A stretch of DNA of 64,000 bases from Stenomitos rutilans HA7619-LM2 (GTDB lineage: Bacteria > Cyanobacteriota > Cyanobacteriia > Leptolyngbyales > Leptolyngbyaceae): positions 1-64,000 of the forward strand of contig JAHHIE010000003.1 in the NCBI GenBank assembly GCA_019358945.1, written 5' to 3'. This document shows positions 53,067-62,379 of the stretch, in pieces (positions within the stretch are counted from its first letter, which is position 1; every line of letters begins with the position of its first letter). Both the position numbers and the translations under genes were made by a program. The notes under the pieces were generated by a model. The model was not told the origin of the DNA, searched no databases, and saw nothing but the letters and a program-made list of their open reading frames with translations.

Positions 53067-53392
53067 ACTACAGCCTCATCACCACCACACGATCGTCGTC
53101 CTCATTGTAAGGGGTTGGGATCAAAAAGCGTCTCAGGGCATAAGTAAACCCTAACAACTTCAACATCCAGCGCACTCCTCGATCATCGATCAAAATGAGG
53201 GTCTGATATATCTTGACAGAATCTCGCTAGAGATCAAGGCGGCGATCGCTGAAAATGACCATCGAGTCGAAGTTTCAAGCAAAATACTACGTTCACAAAG
53301 GCGGATACTCATGCCCCTTTCGCCGTTAATCCTGCTTACTATGACAGGCGAGTGCGTCATGAATTTGTGTTCAGCTTAACCAAATGCAGCCA
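53067..53392. other. Spacer between pbp and chlG, nothing recognised
   Basis: No ORF or repeat stands out. It carries the pbp upstream region; GTCTGATATATCTTGACAGAATC near 53200-53222 is AT-rich enough for a promoter, but no clear boxes can be placed. Confidence 0.3.
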
Positions 53393-54433
53393 CTAAACTC
53401 CAGCATGCCCCAGTGCCAACCCAGCTACAAACATACCTAACACCAGAAAGGGCTGTGCGCTTGCCTGATATTTCACATCGTTTTTCAGCGGGTCACGCAG
53501 AAAATACATATCTTGAAAGGTGATTTGGGGAATGACTAGCAACAGCAAAATGGTTGCGTACAGGTTTTCGTGAATGCTGATGAGATACGCCGCAATACCA
53601 GCCTGAAAAATATCAATCATGCCAACGCAAATCCAGGCGGCTGTTGTGACCCCAAACATCACGGGCAACGATTGCAAACCGAGCTGCCGATCGCCCTCCA
53701 CACTTTTAAAGTCATTCACAACCGCAATGCCTAAGCCTGCCAGGCTGTAAAACAGGGTCAGAACCATGATCGTCGGGTTCAAGTCGCCAAACAGCGCATG
53801 TCCCGCCCACCACGGGAGCGCGATATAGCTGGCACCCAGTGCATAATTGCCCAGCCAGCCATTTTGCTTTAGCTTTAAGGGGGGCGCGGAATAGATGTAA
53901 GACACAAAAGACCCCGCGATCGCCATCACGGTAATGGTCGGAAACGTATGTCCTGCCCATTGATCTAGCGCATAGGCCACGCCAATGCCGCCAGCCAGCA
54001 GCACCAAAATTTGCACCGTCACCTGGGGAATTGAAATTGCTCCCGATGGAATGGGGCGATAGGGTTCGTTAATTGCATCAAGGTCACGATCGTAAAAATC
54101 GTTCAGCGTTTGGGTGTAACCCGTCAGCAGTGGCCCCGACATCAACATACAGGCCGCCGAAATCAAAACATTCTCCAACGTCCAGCGGTAGTTGCCCGAA
54201 GAAGCTGCGCCACACACCACGCCCCAAATGAGTGGAATCCAGGTAATCGGCTTCATCAACTGGAGGCGGATTTTCCAGATCGACGTTTCGCCCTGCTGCG
54301 CGCCTTTCATGCCCAAAAGCTGGCGGGCTTGAGCCGTGCGATCGCCCGCAGGCAAAACCGAAGCCGCTTCCTCCGGTGACACAGCGGCAGTCACAGCATC
54401 ATCTGATAGTGGGGCAGGATTCGATTCAGTCAT
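53393..54433 (-). CDS. chlG: Chlorophyll synthase ChlG
   Basis: This 346-residue UbiA-type prenyltransferase attaches phytyl or geranylgeranyl diphosphate to chlorophyllide a in the thylakoid or plasma membrane, the last step of chlorophyll a synthesis. It has eight to nine membrane helices and the first Asp-rich motif NDFYDRDLDAINEPYRPIPSG (about 110-130). A second loop SVEGDRQLGLQSLPVMFG follows (about 225-245). The N-terminal ~50 residues are polar and Ala/Pro-rich. Length is normal for ChlG. The ArsA-like ATPase gene lies upstream on the same strand, 122 bp away. Confidence 0.96.
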   Translation of the reverse strand: MTESNPAPLSDDAVTAAVSPEEAASVLPAGDRTAQARQLLGMKGAQQGETSIWKIRLQLMKPITWIPLIWGVVCGAASSGNYRWTLENVLISAACMLMSGPLLTGYTQTLNDFYDRDLDAINEPYRPIPSGAISIPQVTVQILVLLAGGIGVAYALDQWAGHTFPTITVMAIAGSFVSYIYSAPPLKLKQNGWLGNYALGASYIALPWWAGHALFGDLNPTIMVLTLFYSLAGLGIAVVNDFKSVEGDRQLGLQSLPVMFGVTTAAWICVGMIDIFQAGIAAYLISIHENLYATILLLLVIPQITFQDMYFLRDPLKNDVKYQASAQPFLVLGMFVAGLALGHAGV

Positions 54434-54555
54434 ACGGTTGAGATACTCGCAGGGGTGGAGAGTTTGGTTAGGAGCCAGGAGTCAGGAGGTAAGGTCATTG
54501 GCTCTCAGGTAACGCAGACAGTAATAAGCGCAGACAGTGGTGGCTTCAGTGAACG

Positions 54556-55653
54556 CTAGAACGAAATAATCAGAAAACTATCCTGAAATTTGGCTCCAGC
54601 AACGGGCTTACCGCTTAGTTCTGGTGGTAGGAGAATGTTGCGTCGTTGGTCGCCTGCCTCGATCGTAATTTCAGGCCCAGACTGGGTGAGCTTCACCTGC
54701 TTCTTATCAAAACCAGGTAGAAACAGGCTCACTTTGCGCTCTGCCACATTGATGGCGATCGGTCGAGGTGCCTGAGCCGCCTGCTCTAAATCGGGTAGCG
54801 ACTCCATTAGAGATTGCCAGTCGTTAACCGACTGTGGGGGAATTGGGGTCACAGGCAAGGGAGCAAACGTTTCCCCAAGCCCAGCGCTGTCGTGTGTTTG
54901 ATTGACCAGCACCCCACCCACTGTCAGCCCCACCTGCTGCGCGGCTCCCCAGAGATAGGTTGCCGTGGCGATCGCGGCTGCATCCTGCGTCGTCACCAAA
55001 TAAGCCGCAACTCGATTGGGATCAGCCAATGCTTGCCTGCCTTGCTCCAACAGATTCGTTGCCTGCTGTGCGGCGGGCTGATTGAAAATGTCGTCCGTCC
55101 AACTGACGTTTAGCACTGCGCTGGCGATCGGCTGCAAGAATGGTGAGAGCGTCTTGCCCAAATCTGAATCGGCAAAGACCTTACGGAAGCGACGAGCATA
55201 CCAGCTTGTGCTTTCAGGCATCCCAAACAGCCGCAGCGTTGACTGATCGCCAGTTCCATCAAACACAATGACATCGTACTTACCACTCGCATCATACTCG
55301 CGCAGCGCATTCAGCATCAAAGCATTGTCTATCCCCGGCAACACGCTGAGTTCCTGTCCAAAGACTTCCTTAAAGAATGGCGTTCTCAAATATTGCGCTT
55401 CCAGCTTTTTCACCTCTTCCCAACTGCGTTCTAGCAGAGCGGAGGCTTGAAATTGCACTGTAGAAAGGTTTGGCGAAAGTTCCTGCGGGTCAGGACTGGG
55501 AACCGTACCTAAAAGAATCGCGATCGCGGGTTCTGGCTCTTGAAATGTCAGCAGCACCCGTTTCCCCTGAGCCGCAAAGCGCTTAGCGGCTGCGATCGCG
55601 ATCGTCGTCCGACCAACACCACCCTTACCCAAAAACGTCAAAATTAGAGCCAT
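54556..55653 (-). CDS. ArsA/Get3-like ATPase with HSP20-like C-terminal domain
   Basis: The 365-residue product begins with the deviant Walker A motif GKGGVGRTT (9-17) of the ArsA/Get3 class of SIMIBI ATPases. It has the VIVFDGTGDQSTLRLFGMP switch region. The last ~85 residues (VSLFLPGFDKKQVKLTQ onwards) resemble the HSP20-like domain attached to many bacterial ArsA homologues. Get3-type proteins deliver tail-anchored membrane proteins; ArsA drives arsenite export. There is no arsenite gene here, so a membrane-protein or assembly role is more likely. ATG 55653 is chosen over TTG 55668. It lies upstream of chlG. Confidence 0.85.
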   Translation of the reverse strand: MALILTFLGKGGVGRTTIAIAAAKRFAAQGKRVLLTFQEPEPAIAILLGTVPSPDPQELSPNLSTVQFQASALLERSWEEVKKLEAQYLRTPFFKEVFGQELSVLPGIDNALMLNALREYDASGKYDVIVFDGTGDQSTLRLFGMPESTSWYARRFRKVFADSDLGKTLSPFLQPIASAVLNVSWTDDIFNQPAAQQATNLLEQGRQALADPNRVAAYLVTTQDAAAIATATYLWGAAQQVGLTVGGVLVNQTHDSAGLGETFAPLPVTPIPPQSVNDWQSLMESLPDLEQAAQAPRPIAINVAERKVSLFLPGFDKKQVKLTQSGPEITIEAGDQRRNILLPPELSGKPVAGAKFQDSFLIISF

Positions 55654-55815
55654 GTGTTCGCTTCTCAACCCAATGCACTACGTGTGCCAGCCGAAGATTC
55701 TGCCAGCAGTCCCTCTTATGGTAACGATTGCTTAAACGCTGCACCCATCCCGGCGAGGTAATCTTGCACGGCGATCGCACGCTTACACTGGCCTCAACTA
55801 TTAGCCAGACAACCA

Positions 55816-56013
55816 TCAGTCAGAGACAACCTGCACTTCATCCTCAAAGAACCAGGTCGCTGAATTATCTGAAAACTTCACCAGATACCCAACGCCGCTA
55901 CCGTCCGTCATCTTGTAATCCTGAATCACACCGTACTCACCCAGTTTCTTAGCAATCACTGGCGACACACGATCGCGCAACCGATAGATACGAACCTTCT
56001 GACCAACTTCCAT
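55816..56013 (-). CDS. petP: Cytochrome b6f complex subunit PetP (DUF2862)
   Basis: The 65-residue soluble protein has the SH3-like pattern of PetP: MEVGQKVRIYRLRDRVSP at the start, then KMTDGSGVGYLVKFSDN and TWFFEDEVQVV. PetP is a small cytoplasmic-side subunit found with the cytochrome b6f complex in cyanobacteria and red algae and thought to tune electron flow. Assignment rests on the DUF2862 sequence pattern. Length is typical. It lies upstream of the ArsA-like and chlG genes on the same strand, separated by about 160 bp. Confidence 0.85.
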   Translation of the reverse strand: MEVGQKVRIYRLRDRVSPVIAKKLGEYGVIQDYKMTDGSGVGYLVKFSDNSATWFFEDEVQVVSD

Positions 56014-56326
56014 CGCCGCTCCGAGACTATAAAACCAAAACTCAGTGTATCAGCGTCGAGCGTCAGATAGTGTCACACAGAAGAGATTTTGGCGTAGAGG
56101 ATGCGGGGAAATCTTTGAGTTTTGAGTTGATGAGCGATCAGCTTTCAGCGGTCAGCGGTCAGCCACCAGCTTTCAGCTTTTTAGCCTTTAGCCTACCCTA
56201 TGCCTTCGGCAGGCTTCGCCAACGGGAAGCAAGCTAAATCCTTTAGCCCTCATTCTTCATCCCCATCCCCTCTGCCCTCTGCCTCCAAAAGCTTTAGAAT
56301 GCAAACGTTCAACGTGACGAAAAACC
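56014..56326. repeat. Repeat-rich spacer before hisF
   Basis: The spacer contains TTTGAGTTTTGAGTTGATG at about 56114-56132, GCGGTCAGCGGTCAGC at about 56148-56163, TAGCCTTTAGCC at about 56181-56192, and a CTTCGGCAGGCTTCGCC/GGGAAGCAAGC element at about 56202-56233. All four families recur in other spacers of the window. No gene is seen. Confidence 0.6.
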
Positions 56327-57109
56327 ATGCTGGCGAAGCGAATTTTGCCCTGTTTGGATGTAAAGGCAGGGCGGGTAGTTAAAGGCGTTAATTTTGTTGA
56401 TCTGCGAGATGCGGGTGATCCGGTCGAGTTGGCACAGGTCTATAACCAGGCAGGGGCAGACGAGCTAGTGTTTCTCGACATCACGGCAACGCACGAAGAT
56501 CGAGGCATCATTTTTGATGTGGTCTATCGCACAGCCGAGCAGGTGTTCATTCCGCTCACGGTTGGCGGCGGCATTCAAAACTTAGAAACTATTAAACAAT
56601 TGTTAAGAGCCGGAGCCGATAAGGTCAGCATTAACTCAGCGGCAGTACGTGATCCTGGCCTTATCGATCGCGCCAGCGATCGCTTCGGCAACCAGTGTAT
56701 CGTCGTGGCGATCGACGCACGGCGGCGGCTAGACAATGACAATCCTGGCTGGGATGTATACGTGCGTGGCGGACGGGAAAATACAGAGTTAGACGCGATC
56801 GCCTGGGCAAAGAATGTCGAGCAACGCGGTGCTGGAGAATTGTTAGTGACAAGCATGGATGCAGATGGTACACAAACAGGCTATGACCTGGAGCTAACGC
56901 GCACGATCGCTGAGCAAGTGGAGATCCCAGTCATTGCATCAGGGGGTGCTGGCACCTGTGAACATATTCATGCTGCACTTACAGAAGGCAGGGCAGAGGC
57001 TGCCTTGCTTGCGTCTCTGCTCCATTACGGCCACTTGACGGTCGCCGAAATTAAAGCACACTTAGCTGCACAACACGTCCCTGTTCGCTTGACAGAGAGG
57101 GGAACCTAA
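56327..57109 (+). CDS. hisF: Imidazole glycerol phosphate synthase cyclase subunit HisF
   Basis: The 260-residue (beta/alpha)8 protein forms, with HisH, the synthase that makes imidazole glycerol phosphate and AICAR in histidine synthesis. The catalytic aspartates Asp11 ([13 protein letters not shown]) and Asp130 (VVAIDARRR) are present, as are the phosphate-binding GGGI (80-83) and ASGGAG segments. hisH and the other his genes are not adjacent, as is usual in cyanobacteria. The start gives the usual [12 protein letters not shown]-terminus; no strong ribosome site is visible. Confidence 0.96.
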   Translation: MLAKRILPCLDVKAGRVVKGVNFVDLRDAGDPVELAQVYNQAGADELVFLDITATHEDRGIIFDVVYRTAEQVFIPLTVGGGIQNLETIKQLLRAGADKVSINSAAVRDPGLIDRASDRFGNQCIVVAIDARRRLDNDNPGWDVYVRGGRENTELDAIAWAKNVEQRGAGELLVTSMDADGTQTGYDLELTRTIAEQVEIPVIASGGAGTCEHIHAALTEGRAEAALLASLLHYGHLTVAEIKAHLAAQHVPVRLTERGT

Positions 57110-57261
57110 TCGTCCAGCCGTTACTTTTGGTACAGATGGGCTTTCGTCCGCAGTAATGAGTAGACCAACCCAGCGCAGACTGACTCAATCAGTTTCTACT
57201 ACGGCAGAAAATAACAAACTGGGGATGACGGAATCTGAGTATCTGTTACAATACTTTAGGT

Positions 57262-57597
57262 ATGTTGATATTCATTCTTGCCATTGTTGTTCTCCTGGTT
57301 GCGTGGTCACTGCACTTAATGCAGCAGGCCGTCGATCGCGGTGAGTTCTCGTTGATGTTGGCGGGCACACTGGTTGCCTTTTCAGCCGCAGCCATGGTTG
57401 TCGTCTATTTTCTGATGGGAAATTATATTGGCTACGTGGCAGGCTTAACGCCAATTACCTCATCGCGGCTGTCCGCTGAGGATGTTGCGGCTTGGGTGGT
57501 GGAAATTGAAGAAGCAAGCTACCCGGCGCATGTCTCAGCCATTGATTCAAGCGTATGGCAAGCTCAACAGCCAGAGCCATTCAACACACGCCAGTAG
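57262..57597 (+). CDS. Small two-helix membrane protein, unrecognised
   Basis: The 111-residue product has two membrane helices (about 2-18 and 30-54: LAGTLVAFSAAAMVVVYFLM) and an acidic soluble C-terminal half (SAEDVAAWVVEIEEASYP). I do not recognise a family. It lies between hisF and a receiver-GAF gene on the same strand, 152 bp after hisF. The ribosome site is poor. Confidence 0.6.
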   Translation: MLIFILAIVVLLVAWSLHLMQQAVDRGEFSLMLAGTLVAFSAAAMVVVYFLMGNYIGYVAGLTPITSSRLSAEDVAAWVVEIEEASYPAHVSAIDSSVWQAQQPEPFNTRQ

Positions 57598-57914
57598 CAT
57601 TCGTTTGGCATTTAACCTTTTTTACTGCTTAAAGTTAGAAATGTCGTAAGTTTGGCAAGACTAGGTTACGTCCATGCAAGGGCAGTGTCTCGTTGTCTAA
57701 TGGTGCTTCGATCGTCTAAAGCGAAGACGTCTTTAGCGATCCGATATACTTTGGGCAACGTCCCAGCCAGCACAAAAGCGAAGCTTCGCCATTACTGTTT
57801 ACGCTGCTCCTTTGCTTGTACCGCTCATTCTGTCTTGCTCAATGCACGTTTTCTCAACGCACTTTCCTGGGGGTGCTTCCCTCCCAGCGGCACCTAAGGA
57901 GCCTAACTTAACCT
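57598..57914. other. Spacer before the receiver-GAF gene
   Basis: The spacer contains an imperfect inverted repeat around 57715-57735 (TCTAAAGCGAAGACGTCTTTAG) followed by GATATACT at 57742-57749, which could be a -10 box. No gene is supported; the frame at 57652-57897 is Ser/Arg-rich and not protein-like. Confidence 0.35.
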
Positions 57915-58871
57915 ATGGACTACGCAACCATTGATCTTGATGCCACTAGTCGCCAACCGATGAGCCTCGATCGATCAAAGAAGGCAAAAATGCTGGTCGT
58001 CGATGACGAACCGGATAATCTTGACTTGCTGTACCGCACTTTTCGGCGCGACTTTCAGGTACTAAAAGCAGAAAGTGGGGTTCGCGCTCTCGAACTTCTG
58101 GCATCGGAAGGCGAGGTCGCGGTTATCATTTCAGATCAGCGGATGCCGGAGATGAAAGGCACTGAGTTTCTCAGCCGCACGGTGCCTCAGTTTCCAGACA
58201 CCATGCGGATTATCCTCACAGGCTTTACGGATGTCGAAGATCTGGTTGAGGCGATTAACTCTGGACAGGTATACAAATACATCACCAAACCGTGGGACCC
58301 AAATGAACTGAAAGCGGTTGTGCAACGTGCTGCCGAAACGTATGAGCTACTCAAGCAGCGCACCGAGGAGCTTCGTCGATCGCAAGCGCAAATGGCACTT
58401 TTATCTACGATTGTCCACACGGCGCAAGAAGCAGCCAGTTTAGAAGAGAGCCTGAAGCCGATCGCGTCCGTCTTTGGCAAAAACTTTCAGGCAGACGGCA
58501 GCATTCTGCAACTAGTTGAAGGCGATCGCCTGGTACCGCCGCAGGGAGAATACAGCACCAACGGCAAACTGGATAACTGGTTGGAGCATGATCCTCTGGT
58601 TAAAGAGGCGATCGCAACCCATAAAACTCAGGTTGTCATCAACGTTGCAGCAGACCCAACACTCGCTGGTGTCGAACATTACTCGACCTCTGGCATTCAG
58701 TCACACTTGTTGATTCCCGTGACTTATCGGAAAGAAGTGCTCGCGGTACTGTCGTTGCAATGGAAGCAGCCAGCCACCTTACGGGACGATGAACTGATGC
58801 TGATACAACTCTCGGCACAGCAAGTCGCCTTGGCACTGACCTGCACTCGCTACTACCGTCCAGTTGTCTAG
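57915..58871 (+). CDS. Response regulator with C-terminal GAF domain
   Basis: The 318-residue product has a short leader, a receiver domain (about 25-140; acidic pair Asp30/Asp31, phospho-acceptor Asp74 in IISDQRMP, Thr in ILTGFTD, and the KPWDPNEL motif), a coiled linker (about 140-170) and a GAF domain (about 165-312). There is no DNA-binding or enzymatic output domain, so it probably acts through protein contact or feeds another kinase. KPW-type receivers are commonly attached to HD-GYP or kinase modules. No kinase gene is adjacent. Confidence 0.88.
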   Translation: MDYATIDLDATSRQPMSLDRSKKAKMLVVDDEPDNLDLLYRTFRRDFQVLKAESGVRALELLASEGEVAVIISDQRMPEMKGTEFLSRTVPQFPDTMRIILTGFTDVEDLVEAINSGQVYKYITKPWDPNELKAVVQRAAETYELLKQRTEELRRSQAQMALLSTIVHTAQEAASLEESLKPIASVFGKNFQADGSILQLVEGDRLVPPQGEYSTNGKLDNWLEHDPLVKEAIATHKTQVVINVAADPTLAGVEHYSTSGIQSHLLIPVTYRKEVLAVLSLQWKQPATLRDDELMLIQLSAQQVALALTCTRYYRPVV

Positions 58872-58953
58872 TCTTGTAGATTTGCGATGAGGGCTTGTTT
58901 GTTCACTGAATGTGAGCTATTCATGGAACCTGCAAGCTCCAATCTTCAAGCTC

Positions 58954-59646
58954 ATGACCTCCGATCGCGTTCGCACACTCTTTAACCGTATTGCCCCTGT
59001 TTATGACCAGCTCAATACATGGCTGAGTCTGGGACAACACCGCATTTGGAAGCAGATGGCGGTTAAGTGGAGCGGGGCAACGGCGGGCGATACCTGTTTG
59101 GATGTGTGCTGTGGCAGCGGTGATCTGGCATTATTACTGGCACAACAAGTAGGTGCAAATGGTCAGGTCATTGGCATCGATTTTGCCGCAGAACAACTCG
59201 CGATCGCCCAGCAGCGATCGCAACAACGCTATCCCACTCCTTCTATTACCTGGCTAGAAGGCGATGCGCTGGCTCTCCCTTTTTCTGACAATGAGTTTGA
59301 TGCCGCCACGATGGGATACGGTTTGCGGAACGTTACAGATATTCCCCGCAGTCTGAAGGAACTTTATCGTGTCTTAAAGCCACACGCCAAAGCGGCTATT
59401 CTTGATTTTCATCGCCCATCGAATGCTCAGATGCGTACCCTTCAGCAATGGTATCTGGATGCGATCGTCGTGCCCGCGGCAAAACAGTTTGGCCTCACCG
59501 AAGAGTACGCCTACATTGCGCCCAGCCTCGATCGCTTCCCTACGAGAGCAGAGCAAGTTGCTTTAGCGCACCGGGCAGGCTTTACCAGAGCCACACATTA
59601 CCCCATTGCAAGCGGTACGATGGGAGTGCTGGTTGTGATTAAGTAG
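58954..59646 (+). CDS. menG: Demethylphylloquinone (2-phytyl-1,4-naphthoquinone) methyltransferase MenG/UbiE
   Basis: The 231-residue class I methyltransferase uses SAM to methylate the naphthoquinone ring, the last step of phylloquinone (photosystem I A1) synthesis in cyanobacteria. It begins RVRTLFNRIAPVYDQLN and has SAM motif I LDVCCGSGDLAL (49-60), GIDFAAEQL and the MenG/UbiE signature MGYGLRNVTD. Conserved family starts agree with the ATG at 58954; a GTG at 58912 gives a 14-residue extension without support. A 25-bp-stem hairpin follows. Confidence 0.92.
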   Translation: MTSDRVRTLFNRIAPVYDQLNTWLSLGQHRIWKQMAVKWSGATAGDTCLDVCCGSGDLALLLAQQVGANGQVIGIDFAAEQLAIAQQRSQQRYPTPSITWLEGDALALPFSDNEFDAATMGYGLRNVTDIPRSLKELYRVLKPHAKAAILDFHRPSNAQMRTLQQWYLDAIVVPAAKQFGLTEEYAYIAPSLDRFPTRAEQVALAHRAGFTRATHYPIASGTMGVLVVIK

Positions 59647-59702
59647 TTAGTGGTTAGTTGTTAGTTGCTAGTGGCAGCTAGCAACTAACAACTAACCACT
59701 AA
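59647..59702. repeat. Perfect 25-bp-stem hairpin of GGTTAGT heptamers
   Basis: Bases 59647-59671 pair perfectly with 59678-59702 across a 6-nt loop (TGGCAG). The left arm is built of GGTTAGT/TGTTAGT heptamers. It lies directly after the menG stop and before a DUF445 gene. It may end menG transcription, though it lacks a T-run on the plus strand, or be a mobile repeat. Confidence 0.8.
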
Positions 59703-59715
59703 AAACTAAGAACTG

Positions 59716-60972
59716 ATGCCTTCTGTTTTGGACTTCTCTGCGCTGGACTTCTCCGCACTCTGGCTGTTTCTCGCTCCTCCGGTTGTTGGCGGCATCATTG
59801 GCTATTTCACCAATGACATCGCCATCAAAATGCTCTTTCGTCCTTACCAACCGCGCTACATTGGTGGGCGGCAAGTGCCTTTCACGCCAGGACTTATCCC
59901 CCGCAACCAGGAACGGTTAGCCAAACGCATTTCTGACACCATTATGGGCTCGCTGCTCACGCCAGAAGAACTGCAAAAGTTGGCGAAACGGCTTTTGGAA
60001 ACCGAACGTGTTCAGGGCGCAATCCTCTGGTTATTGAAGTTGGGCTTAGAGCAAATTGAAATCGATAAAGAACAGAAAACAGCAAAGGTATTGGCAAATA
60101 TTTTGCGCGATTTGTTGGGTGAATCGTTGCCGCGTCTGCTAAAAGTATGGGCGCGTCGTGAAGATTTTCTAGAAGCACAATTAAATCAAATTTTTGACCA
60201 GGTATTGCTAGAGTTTCAACTGAATGATGAGCAGTCTATTAAGCTGGCAGATTGGTTGCTACAGGTTGTGTTGCCACCTGACACCATTCGTTTGGTGCTG
60301 ATTGACTTTCTAACCGATCGCAACATTCAGGTCATTGATGAAGGCTTTCGAGAACGCACCAGTGGAACTTCCTGGGTCGTTGCAAATTTGTTTGGAGTCC
60401 GCAATTCTTTAGTGCGGTTACGTACCTTTTGTTTAGATGAAAAAGAAAACAGTAACACGCGCATTGCTGAGTTAGTTTCAACCCTTAATTTGCGACGACG
60501 CTTGCAAGAATGGCTGCAAAATCTGTCGCTCCAAAATTTGCCGATTTCAACCGTGCGGCAGCTACGTAAAACCCTGCGGGATAGCGTGCGTCTCTACATT
60601 CAAGAGAAAGGCTCTGACGTACTGCAAGAATTGGGAAAATCGGTTGAGTGGGAGAATGTAGCAACCTTGATTCTCAATCGGTTACGCACCTCTGAAGTGG
60701 TCAATGCTTCGCTAGAAATTGTGAGTTTGGATTTGGCACTGATTCTGGAGCGCTATCTAGAACGCGATTTAGAGGTACTCGTCGAGCAAGCCATTCCCAT
60801 TCTCAACATTGATCAGGTGATTATTGATCGCGTCAAAGCCACCTCACCAGAGAATCTTGAGAATGCCATCAACGGCATTGTGAAAAGTGAGCTTCAGGCG
60901 ATCGTCAATCTGGGTGGCATTCTCGGCTTCCTCATCGGCTTGCTTCAGTCAGCCTCACTGTTGTTGCGTTAG
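59716..60972 (+). CDS. DUF445 family membrane protein
   Basis: The 418-residue product has an N-terminal membrane helix with [20 protein letters not shown], the DUF445 signature. It is followed by [20 protein letters not shown], a long helical soluble region and a C-terminal hydrophobic helix ([16 protein letters not shown]). DUF445 proteins are widespread envelope proteins of unknown function. The following phosphatidyltransferase-like gene starts 5 bp after the stop, suggesting co-transcription and possibly a shared membrane role. Confidence 0.88.
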   Translation: MPSVLDFSALDFSALWLFLAPPVVGGIIGYFTNDIAIKMLFRPYQPRYIGGRQVPFTPGLIPRNQERLAKRISDTIMGSLLTPEELQKLAKRLLETERVQGAILWLLKLGLEQIEIDKEQKTAKVLANILRDLLGESLPRLLKVWARREDFLEAQLNQIFDQVLLEFQLNDEQSIKLADWLLQVVLPPDTIRLVLIDFLTDRNIQVIDEGFRERTSGTSWVVANLFGVRNSLVRLRTFCLDEKENSNTRIAELVSTLNLRRRLQEWLQNLSLQNLPISTVRQLRKTLRDSVRLYIQEKGSDVLQELGKSVEWENVATLILNRLRTSEVVNASLEIVSLDLALILERYLERDLEVLVEQAIPILNIDQVIIDRVKATSPENLENAINGIVKSELQAIVNLGGILGFLIGLLQSASLLLR

Positions 60973-60977
60973 GGAAA

Positions 60978-61547
60978 ATGATGCCACTCAATCGCGTTCC
61001 AGGTCTCTTGGTAGGGCTCCGATTTGCGATCGCGCTGCTGCTGCTCTGGGATGCCCTTGATCGGACAACAGGCATCGGGTTTATGGTTGGTTATGTTGCG
61101 GCTGTCCTCTCAGATATCTTTGATGGCATCATTGCTCGCCGCCTGGGTGTGAGTACCGTTCAGCTACGGCAGGCAGATAGTTGGGCAGATATTTGTCTCT
61201 ATGTTTGCATTGCCATAAGCGCCTGGTTAGTGTATCCCCAAGTCATTGTTGACTTTGGTTTACCCTTGTCGATCGCGATCGGAGCACAACTTGTCTTATT
61301 CACAATCAGTCTGGTCAAGTTTGGCAAGTTTCCCAGCTTTCATACCTACACTGCCAAAGCCTGGGGCATCACGTTATTAATTGCGACCGTTGGCTTATTT
61401 GGGTTTGGCTACGCAACCACACTCTGGCTTGCTATTGGTTTCTGCGCTTTGAACAGTTTAGAAGAGATTGCCATGACCATCATCTTGCCCCAATGGCAGC
61501 ATGACGTGTTGAGTCTCTTTCACGCACTCAAACTGCGGAACCAATAA
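60978..61547 (+). CDS. CDP-alcohol phosphatidyltransferase-like protein
   Basis: The 189-residue integral membrane protein has about five to six helices and a CDP-alcohol phosphotransferase motif: DG-x2-AR-x8-(L)-x3-D-x3-D (SDIFDGIIARRLG, then LRQADSWAD). The four acidic residues and the Arg are kept, but the Gly before the third Asp is Leu. Such enzymes make phospholipids from CDP-diacylglycerol and an alcohol such as glycerol phosphate or inositol. The alcohol cannot be inferred, and the changed motif leaves activity uncertain. It follows the DUF445 gene by 5 bp. Confidence 0.8.
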   Translation: MMPLNRVPGLLVGLRFAIALLLLWDALDRTTGIGFMVGYVAAVLSDIFDGIIARRLGVSTVQLRQADSWADICLYVCIAISAWLVYPQVIVDFGLPLSIAIGAQLVLFTISLVKFGKFPSFHTYTAKAWGITLLIATVGLFGFGYATTLWLAIGFCALNSLEEIAMTIILPQWQHDVLSLFHALKLRNQ

Positions 61548-61620
61548 CGAGAGAGTGATATTTACAGCATTTCCATTCGTTTTACTAGACCCGATACCCT
61601 ACACCCCATTCCCTCACTTC

Positions 61621-62373
61621 TCACCAAGGCAATCGAGTGCCATCCCAAGAAAAGAACTCGCCGCTGTCGTGTTCCTGAAGTTGATCCAGCACGGCTAAAA
61701 GTTGCTTCACGGTACGATCGACCGAAAAGAGTTTTTCAGGTGGTACATTGCGCTGAAATGGTTGAGAGAGTTGGGTATCGGTAGTACCGGGATGGAGAGT
61801 CACGACGATCGCGCGTGGACAGGTGCGCTTGTATTCGATCGCAGTGGTACGCATGAACATATTCAGCGCGGCTTTAGAAGCACGGTAACCGTACCATCCG
61901 CCTAGCTGATTATCGCCGATGCTGCCAATTTTGGCGGAGATGGTGGCTAGAACGGCACGATCGCCATGTTTCAGCAACGGCTGTACATGCTTTGCCACTA
62001 GCACAGCACCGATGCTGTTGACGTGAAAATAACGGAGTAGCTGCTCAGCATTGAGTTGACGCAAACTCTTTTCGGGCTGCATAGGGCCGTCGTGCAAGAC
62101 TCCAGCACAATTGATGACTGCATGCAGCGCTTTTGTTTCCGCTTGAATGGTTTGGACAACTGCCGCAATTTGCGCTTCGTCCGTAATATCCATTGGCAGG
62201 CAAACAAGGCGTGCATCTGCGATCGCCAGCAGTGCTGTCTGCGGCTTGCGATAGGTAGCGTACAGGCGATCGATCTTGCTGCGTTGCAACAATTGCCGCA
62301 CGAACTCTAGCCCAATGCCCTGCCCTGCACCAATGATGAGCGCGGCAGGGTTGCAGAGTTGCTTAACGTCCAT
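61621..62373 (-). CDS. Short-chain dehydrogenase/reductase
   Basis: The 250-residue Rossmann protein has the cofactor loop GAGQGIG (15-21), the NCAG strand (88-91), a catalytic Ser at about 146 (TISAKIG) and Tyr163-x3-Lys167 (YRASK). The C-terminal HPGTTDTQLSQPFQRNVPPEK resembles CsgA/YciK-like SDRs. The substrate is unknown. It lies 6 bp downstream of a nitroreductase-family gene on the same strand, so the two are probably co-transcribed. Confidence 0.9.
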   Translation of the reverse strand: MDVKQLCNPAALIIGAGQGIGLEFVRQLLQRSKIDRLYATYRKPQTALLAIADARLVCLPMDITDEAQIAAVVQTIQAETKALHAVINCAGVLHDGPMQPEKSLRQLNAEQLLRYFHVNSIGAVLVAKHVQPLLKHGDRAVLATISAKIGSIGDNQLGGWYGYRASKAALNMFMRTTAIEYKRTCPRAIVVTLHPGTTDTQLSQPFQRNVPPEKLFSVDRTVKQLLAVLDQLQEHDSGEFFSWDGTRLPW

Positions 62374-62379
62374 GCAGCA

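Noticed and set aside
57156-57344. 62-codon plus-strand ORF overlapping the small two-helix membrane protein gene
   Set aside because: The other frame (57262-57597) gives a credible membrane protein, whereas this one has no protein-like pattern.
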